The notes under the pieces were generated by a model, which did no database searches, was not told where the DNA came from, and worked only from the letters and a program-made list of their open reading frames with translations. The position numbers were made by a program, and so were the translations under genes. A stretch of DNA of 64,000 nucleotides from Flavobacterium limicola (GTDB lineage: Bacteria; Bacteroidota; Bacteroidia; Flavobacteriales; Flavobacteriaceae), in contig NZ_RBXA01000001.1 of assembly GCF_003634755.1 (NCBI RefSeq), positions 1,488,001 through 1,552,000 of the forward strand. The letters are read 5' to 3'. Below, one piece after another: positions 17,936-25,285 of the stretch; the first letter of the stretch is position 1; every line of letters starts with the position of its first letter.

Positions 17936-19582
17936 ATGAAAAATATATTAATAAATGCAATCGCCCTTTTTACATTGCTATTGATGGTTAATTGTTCAAA
18001 AGATGATTACTCTTTTGGGGAATTAGCGGCTCCTAGTAATTTGCAGGTAGAGTATGAAATAATAGGAAAAACAGTTGCTACACCTGATGGTGATGGAACA
18101 GGAAAAGTGAAATTTACTATAAAAGCTGATAATGCTGTATCGTACAAATTTGTTTTTAGTGATGGTACTTCTGAAAATGCTCCTGGTGGCGTTTATGAAA
18201 AACGTTTTACTAAGACCGGTGTAAATTCGTATACAGTTGTTGTTGTTGCTTCGGGCAAAGCGGGATTAACATCTAATACAACAGTTGATGTTAAGGTATT
18301 AAGTACTTTTAGTGATGATGAAGCAGTGACATTATTGTCGGGTGGAACTTCTAAAAAATGGTATTTTTCTGCTTCAGAGGTAGGACATTTAGGAGTAGGG
18401 CCAAATAATTCAAATGCGGATCAAAATTATTACGGTTTTTACTATCAAGCGGTAGCTTTTGAAAAAGCTGGAGCAGCAAGCACTAGTTGTTTGTATGATA
18501 ATGTATTGACTTTCTCAGAAGTGGGAGGACAGTTGAAATTCAATTTGGACAATGGCGGAACAACATTTTTTAATAAAGCTTTCTTAAGTGTTGCTGGTGG
18601 TTCAGGAAGTGATGATTCCTGTTTGAATTATGCGACTACTGGAATAAAATCAGTGTCATTAAGCCCTTCAGAATCGTTTGTAACCAAAAATCCTAATGCG
18701 GCTACTCAAACACGTGGTACGTTGATGACTATTTCTGATGGTGGATTTATGGGGTATTATATTGGACAGAGTACGTATGAAATTTTAGCTCTTACTGAAA
18801 ACAGAATGGTTGTTAGAGCTGTTCAGGGTAATGATTCAGGACTTGTGTGGTACCATACTTTTACAACTACAAAGCCAGTTCAAGCAGCTCCGGATGCTGA
18901 TTACACAAATTTAGTTTTTTCAGATGAGTTCAATACTGACGGGGCTCCTGATGTTTCAAAATGGAGTTATGATCTTGGCGCTGGTGGCTGGGGTAATGAT
19001 GAAAAACAAACCTATACAAATGCGGCTGATAATATTATTGTAGCTGGCGGAAGCTTGAAGATTACTGCTAAAAAAGTAGGTACAGGATATACTTCATCTA
19101 GATTAACATCCCAAGATAAATACGAATTCAAATATGGTAAAATTGAAGTTAGAGCCAAACTGCCTTCAGGGGGAGGTACTTGGCCAGCTATTTGGATGCT
19201 AGGAGCTGATATTGATACAAATGCTTGGCCGGCATGTGGTGAAATAGATATTATGGAGTATAAAGGAAATGAACCTTATAGTGTTTATGGCACATTTCAT
19301 TATCCTGGACGCTCTGGTGGAAATGCAGATGGAAACAAAGTGCCTATTTCAAATGCGTCAACTGAGTTTCATGTGTATAAAGCGATTTGGAGTGCTACAT
19401 CTATTAAAATTTTAGTAGACGAAACCGTAGTCCATTCTATAGTCAATAATAACACCATACCATTCAATAAAGATTTTTTCTTGCTATTTAATGTTGCAAT
19501 GGGAGGAACTTTTGGTGGAGCTATTGATCCTGCTTTTACACAATCTTCAATGGAGATTGATTATGTAAGGATTTATCAATAA
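17936..19582 (+). CDS. Glycoside hydrolase family 16 lipoprotein with N-terminal PKD-like domain (laminarinase-like)
   Basis: Predicted surface endo-beta-1,3-glucanase. The 548 aa protein begins with a lipoprotein signal (LLLMVNC), then a PKD-like domain (about 30-120). A middle domain of unknown fold (about 125-310) has several cysteines. The GH16 catalytic domain (about 325-548) carries GEIDIMEYKG, whose glutamates E436 and E441 are the expected nucleophile and acid/base with D438 between them. Also visible is WPAIWMLG just before the active site and the closing IDYVRIYQ strand. It probably makes the first cuts in the polymer outside the cell. Exact linkage preference among GH16 enzymes is inferred from locus content. 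Confidence 0.92.
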   Translation: MKNILINAIALFTLLLMVNCSKDDYSFGELAAPSNLQVEYEIIGKTVATPDGDGTGKVKFTIKADNAVSYKFVFSDGTSENAPGGVYEKRFTKTGVNSYTVVVVASGKAGLTSNTTVDVKVLSTFSDDEAVTLLSGGTSKKWYFSASEVGHLGVGPNNSNADQNYYGFYYQAVAFEKAGAASTSCLYDNVLTFSEVGGQLKFNLDNGGTTFFNKAFLSVAGGSGSDDSCLNYATTGIKSVSLSPSESFVTKNPNAATQTRGTLMTISDGGFMGYYIGQSTYEILALTENRMVVRAVQGNDSGLVWYHTFTTTKPVQAAPDADYTNLVFSDEFNTDGAPDVSKWSYDLGAGGWGNDEKQTYTNAADNIIVAGGSLKITAKKVGTGYTSSRLTSQDKYEFKYGKIEVRAKLPSGGGTWPAIWMLGADIDTNAWPACGEIDIMEYKGNEPYSVYGTFHYPGRSGGNADGNKVPISNASTEFHVYKAIWSATSIKILVDETVVHSIVNNNTIPFNKDFFLLFNVAMGGTFGGAIDPAFTQSSMEIDYVRIYQ

Positions 19583-19604
19583 AACAGAAAATAGGGAATG
19601 AATA

Positions 19605-19632
19605 AGGAGGTCGGTTCTTTTACCGGCCTTTT
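19605..19632 (+). promoter_or_regulatory. Intra-operon hairpin between GH16 and GH3 genes (attenuator or processing site)
   Basis: GGTCGGT (19609-19615) pairs with ACCGGCC (19622-19628) with one G-U pair, extended by A-U and G-U pairs to about 11 pairs around a 6-base loop. Four T residues close the 3' arm, so a classical terminator run is lacking. It sits in the only gap of this operon longer than 15 bases (72 bases). Confidence 0.5.
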
Positions 19633-19654
19633 AATTGTAATAAAATGGATAAAG

Positions 19655-21955
19655 ATGAAAAATAAATCCCTGTTAGCATCATTTGCAATAGCAGCTCTAG
19701 TAATTACAGGTTGCAGCAATAAAATTTTAAAATCTCATGTTTCATATTCTAAAGAAAATCTTTTAAATACTAAAGTTGATTCGGTTCTCCAATTGATGAC
19801 TTTGGAAGAAAAAGTAGGACAACTCAATCAATACAATGGTTTTTGGGATATTACAGGTCCAACTCCAAAAGAAGGTCAAGCGGCCAAAAAATACGAGGAT
19901 CTAAAGAAAGGTTTAGTCGGTTCAATGCTGAATGTGAAAGGCGTTAAAGATGTAAAAGCGTTGCAAAAAATAGCGGTCGAACAAACCCGATTGGGAATTC
20001 CTTTGCTTTTTGGATTTGATGTTATTCATGGGTATAAAACGATCAGCCCAATTCCGCTCGCTGAAGCAGCAAGTTGGGATTTAGAAGCGATGAAAAAGTC
20101 GGCTGCAATAGCTGCTGAAGAAGCCGCTGCCGTAGGACTAAACTGGACTTTTGCACCCATGGTTGACATAGCCAGAGATGCCCGCTGGGGACGCGTTATG
20201 GAAGGTGCGGGTGAGGATCCATTTTTAGGAAGTAAAATTGCCGTAGCTCGTGTACAAGGTTTTCAAGGTGAAGATTTAGCCGCTGTAAATACTATTTTAG
20301 CTTGCGCCAAACATTTTGCAGGATATGCTTTTGCCGAATCCGGAAGAGATTATAATACGGTTGATATAAGCGAAACGGTGTTACAGAATACTATTTTTCC
20401 ACCTTTTAAAGCGGCAGTTGATGCAGGTGTGCGAACATTTATGAATTCTTTCAATGAATTGAATGGAATTCCCGCAACAGGAAATGCCTATTTGCAAAGA
20501 GAAGTTTTGAAAAAAGATTGGAAATTTGATGGTTTTGTAGTTTCGGATTGGGGTTCTATCAACGAAATGATTCCACATGGTTTTGCTAAGGACAGCAAAC
20601 AAGCAGCTGAAATAGCGATTAATGCAGGTTCAGATATGGATATGGAATCCAGTGCGTATGTGGAGCATTTGGTGGCATTAGTCAAAGAAGGCAAAGTCAA
20701 AGAAAGTATTATTGATGATGCGGCGAGACGTATTCTGAAAGTAAAATTCGAATTAGGTTTGTTTGATGATCCATACAAATATTGTGATGAAAATAGAGAA
20801 CTAGCAACCGTTGGAAAAGCAGAATTTCAAGAAGGAGTTTTGGATATGGCCAAAAAGTCAATCGTGCTTTTGAAAAATGAAAAGGAATTATTGCCTCTTA
20901 AAAAATCAGGTCAAAAAATTGCATTAATTGGTGCTTTGGCAAATGATAAAACGAGTCCATTGGGAAGTTGGAGAATCGCTGCGGATGATAATTCAGCAGT
21001 TTCTGTTCTGGAAGGATTACAAAAGTACTCAGGAAATCAACTTACTTATGCAAAAGGAGCTGAGGTAACTGAAGGAAGAACACAATTCATTTGGGAAACT
21101 AAAATCAATACGACGGATAAGAGTGGATTTGCAGAAGCTATTGCAGCTGCAAAACAAGCTGACGTGGTAGTTATGGTTTTGGGAGAACACGGTTTACAAT
21201 CTGGCGAGGGAAGAAGCAGAACCGATATTGGTTTGCCGGGTGTACAGCAAGAATTATTGGAAGCAGTTTATAAAGTCAATCCTAATGTGGTTTTGGTTTT
21301 AAATAATGGTCGTCCATTAGCAATTCCTTGGGCCGATGAAAATATTCCTGCAATAGTTGAAGGTTGGCATTTAGGAACACAAAGCGGTAATGCAATTGCG
21401 CAGGTTTTATACGGTGATTACAATCCAAGTGGAAAATTGCCAATGACTTTCCCGAGAAACGTAGGTCAGATTCCTATTTATTACAATTATAAAAATACGG
21501 GAAGGCCAGTTATGAATGAACCCGAAAGTGTTTTTTGGTCGCATTATATCGATGAAAAAAATACGCCTTTGTATCCTTTTGGTCACGGTTTAAGTTATTC
21601 TAAATTTGAATATTCGGATTTGCAAGTATCATCCAAAACATTTGCTGAAAACGGTAAAATTGAAGTTTCTGTAAATTTAAAAAATACTGGAAAAGTTAAT
21701 GGAAAAGAGGTCGTTCAATTGTATATTAGAGATTTGATAGGAAGTATCACGCGTCCCGTAAAAGAACTGAAAGGATTTGAAATGATCGAATTACAACCCA
21801 ACGAAACTAAAAAAGTGGTATTTACAATTGATGAGAAAACAATCGAATATTTTACAGCCAATAGAAAATGGGAAGCAGAAGCTGGAGACTTTAAAGTATT
21901 CATCGGAGGTAGTTCAGTGACAAAATTGGAAGGTGATTTTCAATATTCTAATTAA
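19655..21955 (+). CDS. Glycoside hydrolase family 3 lipoprotein (beta-glucosidase)
   Basis: Predicted exo-acting beta-glucosidase that releases glucose from imported oligosaccharides. The chosen ATG at 19655 gives a lipoprotein signal (ALVITGC) and a 766 aa protein; the frame continues upstream to 19598 without a signal peptide at its N-terminus. The TIM-barrel N-domain holds KHFAGYAFAESGRDYN and the nucleophile motif FVVSDWGS with D298. The C-domain contains GEHGLQSGEGRSR, and a fibronectin III-like domain closes the protein, the standard three-domain GH3 layout. Lipid attachment with no obvious surface-export aspartates (SNKILK) suggests a periplasm-facing location (inference). A GH16 gene follows after 6 bases. 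Confidence 0.95.
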   Translation: MKNKSLLASFAIAALVITGCSNKILKSHVSYSKENLLNTKVDSVLQLMTLEEKVGQLNQYNGFWDITGPTPKEGQAAKKYEDLKKGLVGSMLNVKGVKDVKALQKIAVEQTRLGIPLLFGFDVIHGYKTISPIPLAEAASWDLEAMKKSAAIAAEEAAAVGLNWTFAPMVDIARDARWGRVMEGAGEDPFLGSKIAVARVQGFQGEDLAAVNTILACAKHFAGYAFAESGRDYNTVDISETVLQNTIFPPFKAAVDAGVRTFMNSFNELNGIPATGNAYLQREVLKKDWKFDGFVVSDWGSINEMIPHGFAKDSKQAAEIAINAGSDMDMESSAYVEHLVALVKEGKVKESIIDDAARRILKVKFELGLFDDPYKYCDENRELATVGKAEFQEGVLDMAKKSIVLLKNEKELLPLKKSGQKIALIGALANDKTSPLGSWRIAADDNSAVSVLEGLQKYSGNQLTYAKGAEVTEGRTQFIWETKINTTDKSGFAEAIAAAKQADVVVMVLGEHGLQSGEGRSRTDIGLPGVQQELLEAVYKVNPNVVLVLNNGRPLAIPWADENIPAIVEGWHLGTQSGNAIAQVLYGDYNPSGKLPMTFPRNVGQIPIYYNYKNTGRPVMNEPESVFWSHYIDEKNTPLYPFGHGLSYSKFEYSDLQVSSKTFAENGKIEVSVNLKNTGKVNGKEVVQLYIRDLIGSITRPVKELKGFEMIELQPNETKKVVFTIDEKTIEYFTANRKWEAEAGDFKVFIGGSSVTKLEGDFQYSN

Positions 21956-21961
21956 AATAAA

Positions 21962-22717
21962 ATGAAAAAAATATTAGTACTATTACTTGTGGTCAATTTT
22001 TCTTTTGCACAACAGAACAAACGAAAACTAGTTTGGGAAGAGAATTTCAGCGGTAAAACGTTAAACGAAAAGAGTTGGAATTTTGAACTGGGTGACGGTT
22101 GTCCTAATTGCGGTTGGGGAAATAACGAACGACAATTGTACACGAAACAAAATCACAAGCTTGCTAAAAACAAATTGGTCATTACAGGTAAAAAAGAAGG
22201 TGATAAATACACTTCGACACGCATTACTACCAAAGGTAAAAAAGAGTTTCAATACGGTCGTTTTGAGGCCAGAGCAAAGTTGCCTGTTGGACAAGGAGTA
22301 TGGCCTGCTTTGTGGATGTTAGGTTCTAATATAAATGAAGTTGGCTGGCCAAAATGTGGTGAAATCGATATTTTAGAATATGTTGGGAAAGAACCCAATA
22401 TGGTTTTTACTTCTTTGCACACCCAGGACAGCCATGGAAATACGATAAATACCAAGAAAACAAGATTTGATGATATTGAGGAAGGTTTTCACATTTACGC
22501 TATGGAATGGACAAAAGACAAAATCGATTTTTTTGTAGATGATACTTTAGTGTATACGTTTCAGCCTGAAAATAAAACAGAGGCAATTTGGCCTTATAAC
22601 CAGCCTTTTTATTTTATTGTGAATATGGCAATAGGAGGAAACTTTGGTGGACCAGAAGTTGATGATAATATTCTACCGCAGGAGTTCATAGTTGATTACA
22701 TCAGAGTCTACCAATAA
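21962..22717 (+). CDS. Secreted glycoside hydrolase family 16 endo-beta-glucanase
   Basis: A compact 251 aa GH16 enzyme with a signal peptide (MKKILVLLLVVNFSFAQ) and no lipobox, so it should be periplasmic or secreted rather than lipid-anchored. The catalytic motif GEIDILEYVG places E134 and E139 as nucleophile and acid/base; WPALWMLGSN and the final VDYIRVYQ strand are also conserved. It lacks the accessory domains of the other GH16 in the locus, so the two probably act at different places or on different chain lengths. Last gene of the operon, followed by a strong terminator. Confidence 0.95.
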   Translation: MKKILVLLLVVNFSFAQQNKRKLVWEENFSGKTLNEKSWNFELGDGCPNCGWGNNERQLYTKQNHKLAKNKLVITGKKEGDKYTSTRITTKGKKEFQYGRFEARAKLPVGQGVWPALWMLGSNINEVGWPKCGEIDILEYVGKEPNMVFTSLHTQDSHGNTINTKKTRFDDIEEGFHIYAMEWTKDKIDFFVDDTLVYTFQPENKTEAIWPYNQPFYFIVNMAIGGNFGGPEVDDNILPQEFIVDYIRVYQ

Positions 22718-22741
22718 TCGTAGACAATCAGCAATATAGTT

Positions 22742-22805
22742 AAAACTAAAATAAAGTTTGATTCTAATGCATTAACAATCAGACTTTATTTTAGTTTTTT
22801 TATTT
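22742..22805 (+). terminator. Strong rho-independent terminator closing the PUL
   Basis: A 22-bp stem (22742-22763 with 22777-22798, one G-U pair) encloses a 13-base loop and is followed by a T-rich run. The remainder of the 341-base gap up to 23058 holds only the sigma-gene promoter and its 5' UTR hairpin. Confidence 0.9.
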
Positions 22806-22932
22806 TTAAGAATTCCTTGACATAAACTATTCTTTTTGTTCAACGGCATGCTATTTGTATGATAAATGTGAAAAAAAGAAGAAAAATTTTAACAAATTTT
22901 ATTCATGATATGTTAATTTTCATTAATTTTAC

Positions 22933-22964
22933 TTGCATGTTAAAATAATATTTAGTTAAATTTG
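22933..22964 (+). promoter_or_regulatory. Candidate promoter for the sigma factor gene
   Basis: CTTG ending at 22935 and TAAATTTG at 22957-22964, a full TAnnTTTG match, are separated by 21 bases. The start codon lies 95 bases beyond, leaving a long 5' UTR of about 85-90 bases. Confidence 0.5.
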
Positions 22965-23007
22965 AAAACTTAACGAACCTAATCCAATTTAGCCTATAAT
23001 AGAAAAC

Positions 23008-23053
23008 TACTTTTTAGAGAAAACTCTCCAATTTTAATTAAAACTAAAAAGTA
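23008..23053 (+). promoter_or_regulatory. 5' UTR hairpin just upstream of the sigma factor start codon
   Basis: TACTTTTTAG (23008-23017) is perfectly complementary to CTAAAAAGTA (23044-23053), with a small inner AGAG/CTCT hairpin in the loop. The 3' arm ends five bases before ATG 23059, so folding would occlude the ribosome entry region. Confidence 0.4.
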
Positions 23054-23058
23054 TTATT

Positions 23059-23643
23059 ATGGTTAATATACAACTCCCAGACGCGTCATTAGTTAAGGAA
23101 TATGTCGCAGGTAATGAGGATGCCTTAGCTAAACTAATAAAAAGGCATGAATCAAAAATCTATGGATTTATTTATTCTAAAATCCCCGACAGAGATATTA
23201 CCAACGATATTTTTCAAGATACCTTTATCAAAGTGATTAAGACTTTGAAATCAAACTCCTATAATGAAGAAGGTAAATTCTTGCCATGGGTAATGCGTAT
23301 TTCCCATAATCTGGTGGTTGATCATTACCGTAAAACGAAAAAAATGCCCATGTTCAGAGAAACGGAGGAATTTTCTATTTTCTCAATTATGTCTGATGAT
23401 TCCTTGACGATAGAAAATAAAATAATTTCGGAACAAGTCGAAATGGATTTGAAAAAATTAATTGAAGAACTTCCAGCGGATCAAAAAGAAGTTTTGGTGA
23501 TGCGAATGTACCAAGATATGAGTTTCAAGGAAATTTCGGAATCTACCGGAGTGAGCATCAATACGGCTTTAGGGAGAATGCGTTATGCTTTGATGAATTT
23601 GAGAAAAGTAATTGATAAACACCAAATTGTTTTGACCAATTAA
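23059..23643 (+). CDS. Sigma-70 family RNA polymerase sigma factor (ECF-like, two-domain)
   Basis: The 194 aa protein directs RNA polymerase to a set of promoters. Region 2 spans about residues 15-95 (YGFIYSKI, DIFQDTFIKV, LPWVMRISHNLVVDHYRK). Region 4 spans about 138-186 (ELPADQKEVLVMRMYQDMSF, then the helix-turn-helix EISESTGVSINTALGRMR). Regions 1 and 3 are absent, as in ECF and similar small sigmas. No anti-sigma factor gene is adjacent, so this does not look like a classic FecI/FecR or RpoE/RseA pair. A small ORF follows 40-52 bases downstream. The regulon is unknown. Confidence 0.9.
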   Translation: MVNIQLPDASLVKEYVAGNEDALAKLIKRHESKIYGFIYSKIPDRDITNDIFQDTFIKVIKTLKSNSYNEEGKFLPWVMRISHNLVVDHYRKTKKMPMFRETEEFSIFSIMSDDSLTIENKIISEQVEMDLKKLIEELPADQKEVLVMRMYQDMSFKEISESTGVSINTALGRMRYALMNLRKVIDKHQIVLTN

Positions 23644-23683
23644 CAATATCTTGAAACTTGCTGCGTTGTAATAGAAAACAAAT

Positions 23684-23839
23684 ATGTATTACTATATGGC
23701 AAAAACTTACTCAAAAAAATCATTAGTTTACCAAACGATGAAACCAAGTAAAGAAACAATTTCTTTTTTATTAGGCTATTCCAAAGCGTTAACCATAATA
23801 AAAGTAGATAATAAAAGTTTCGAAATTATATCGAATTAG
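23684..23839 (+). CDS. Small ORF (47-51 aa) downstream of the sigma factor
   Basis: An open frame of 51 codons runs from ATG 23684 to TAG 23839; an internal ATG at 23696 gives 47 aa starting MAKTYSKKSLVYQ. The predicted peptide is basic in the first half with no membrane segment, and reads like coding sequence rather than AT-rich noise (varied residues, few low-complexity runs). A bidirectional terminator lies 55 bases downstream, consistent with being the last gene of the sigma transcript. No function is recognised. It might be a small partner of the sigma factor (speculation). Confidence 0.5.
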   Translation: MYYYMAKTYSKKSLVYQTMKPSKETISFLLGYSKALTIIKVDNKSFEIISN

Positions 23840-23893
23840 AATTGTATTAATTGATGAAAAGTTAGTTTAACTATTCTAATAAGTATTAACTAA

Positions 23894-23932
23894 AAAAAAC
23901 CGCTGATTCTTAATGGGAATCAGCGGTTTTTT
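23894..23932. terminator. Bidirectional terminator between sigma/small ORF and nth
   Basis: A 16-bp perfect stem (23894-23909 with 23917-23932) with a 7-base loop has A-runs on one side and T-runs on the other. It therefore serves transcripts from both convergent sides. Confidence 0.9.
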
Positions 23933-23945
23933 GTGTTTAGTTAAT

Positions 23946-24596
23946 TTATTTTTTATAATAAGTGTCAATAACCGTTTTTCGACCAATGGTTTTGGTGATA
24001 ATATCTTTTTCTAAATCCCACCCACGAGCCGGAGAATATTCTCTTCCGTACCAAATAATCTGAAGATGCAAGTCATTCCAGATATCCTCAGGAAAAAGAC
24101 GTTTGGCATCTTTCTCCGTTTGGACTACGTTTTTACCATTGGTTAAATTCCAGCGGTACATCAAGCGATGAATGTGCGTGTCCACAGGAAACGCAGGAAC
24201 TCCAAAAGCTTGCGACATCACGACACTGGCAGTTTTATGTCCTACTGCGGGTAATTCTTCCAGAAATTCGAAACTTTCAGGTATTTTTCCGCCGTGTTTG
24301 TCAATTAAAATATGTGATAAACCATGAATTCCTTTAGATTTCATTGGCGATAAGCCACACGGACGAATGATTTCTTTTATTTCCTCCACAGACATTTTGA
24401 TCATATCGTACGGATTATCAGCTTTTGCAAAAAGCAAAGGCGTAATCTGATTCACTCGCACATCTGTACATTGTGCTGATAACAGAACAGCGATCAATAA
24501 TGTATATGGATCTTTATGGTCCAGCGGAATTGGAATCGTAGGGTATAATTCTTTTAACGTATTTATAACAAAAGTTACACGTTCTTGTTTATTCAT
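23946..24596 (-). CDS. nth: Endonuclease III-type DNA glycosylase/AP lyase lacking the FeS cysteines
   Basis: Base-excision repair enzyme removing oxidised pyrimidines and nicking abasic sites. The 216 aa protein has the helix-hairpin-helix (LPAVGHKTA) with catalytic lysine K121 and the following aspartate D139 in VDTHIHR, both required in the family. It also has the N-terminal LLSAQCTD motif. The C-terminal four-cysteine [4Fe-4S] loop of the Escherichia coli enzyme is missing: the only cysteines are C43 and C80, and the C-terminus reads GREYSPARGWDLEKD instead. The protein is otherwise full length, so this is a cluster-free variant rather than a truncation. Confidence 0.92.
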   Translation of the reverse strand: MNKQERVTFVINTLKELYPTIPIPLDHKDPYTLLIAVLLSAQCTDVRVNQITPLLFAKADNPYDMIKMSVEEIKEIIRPCGLSPMKSKGIHGLSHILIDKHGGKIPESFEFLEELPAVGHKTASVVMSQAFGVPAFPVDTHIHRLMYRWNLTNGKNVVQTEKDAKRLFPEDIWNDLHLQIIWYGREYSPARGWDLEKDIITKTIGRKTVIDTYYKK

Positions 24597-24684
24597 TATT
24601 CATTAAATTTGATTGTAAAGAAAAACAATTTCAATGGCAATAGCAATATTCAAATTCAATTCAAATAAGTAAAAAATACAAATA

Positions 24685-25137
24685 ATGACAACATTAAAAA
24701 AAGGAGATAAAGCACCTAATTTTTCAGGTGTAGATCAAGACGGGAAATCACATCAATTAACGGATTATTCAGGAAAAAAATTAGTAGTTTTCTTTTATCC
24801 AAAAGCAAATACGCCGGGATGTACTGCTGAAGCTTGTGATTTAAGAGACAATTTTGAACGATTTCAAGCTAATAATTATGCGTTGTTAGGTGTAAGTGCT
24901 GATTCAGCGAAAGCTCAAGCGAAATTTAAAGACAAGTATGAATTTCCTTTTCCATTACTTGCTGATGAAGATAAATCAGTTATTCAGGCTTTTGGAGTTT
25001 GGGGACCAAAAAAATTCATGGGTAAAGAATATGACGGTATTCACAGAACCACATTTGTAATTGATGAAAAAGGAATTATCGAAGAGGTGATTTCTGATGT
25101 AAAAACTAAGGCGCATGCTGCTCAAATACTTAAATAA
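24685..25137 (+). CDS. bcp: Thioredoxin-dependent peroxiredoxin, BCP type
   Basis: Reduces hydrogen and organic peroxides using thioredoxin. The 150 aa protein has the peroxidatic motif YPKANTPGCTAEAC, with peroxidatic C46 and resolving C51 separated by four residues, the pattern of atypical 2-Cys BCP/PrxQ enzymes. The length is normal. It is transcribed alone, divergent from nth, and ends in a hairpin terminator. Confidence 0.95.
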   Translation: MTTLKKGDKAPNFSGVDQDGKSHQLTDYSGKKLVVFFYPKANTPGCTAEACDLRDNFERFQANNYALLGVSADSAKAQAKFKDKYEFPFPLLADEDKSVIQAFGVWGPKKFMGKEYDGIHRTTFVIDEKGIIEEVISDVKTKAHAAQILK

Positions 25138-25223
25138 GTATTAGTGTTGCCTTTTGGTATTCAGTTACCGGTTCAATTTAAAATACATTTCTAAAAACTG
25201 AAATCAGATTTTGAAATGCAAAG

Positions 25224-25271
25224 AAAAGTCCAGAGTTGAGGTTATAATTTACCGCAATTCTGGACTTTTTT
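25224..25271. terminator. Terminator between bcp and the 486 aa protein gene
   Basis: AAAGTCCAGAGTTG and CAATTCTGGACTTT arms (one G-U pair) enclose a 16-base loop. T-runs follow on the plus side and A-runs precede it, so it can serve both convergent genes. Confidence 0.75.
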
Positions 25272-25285
25272 TATAATTTAATGTA

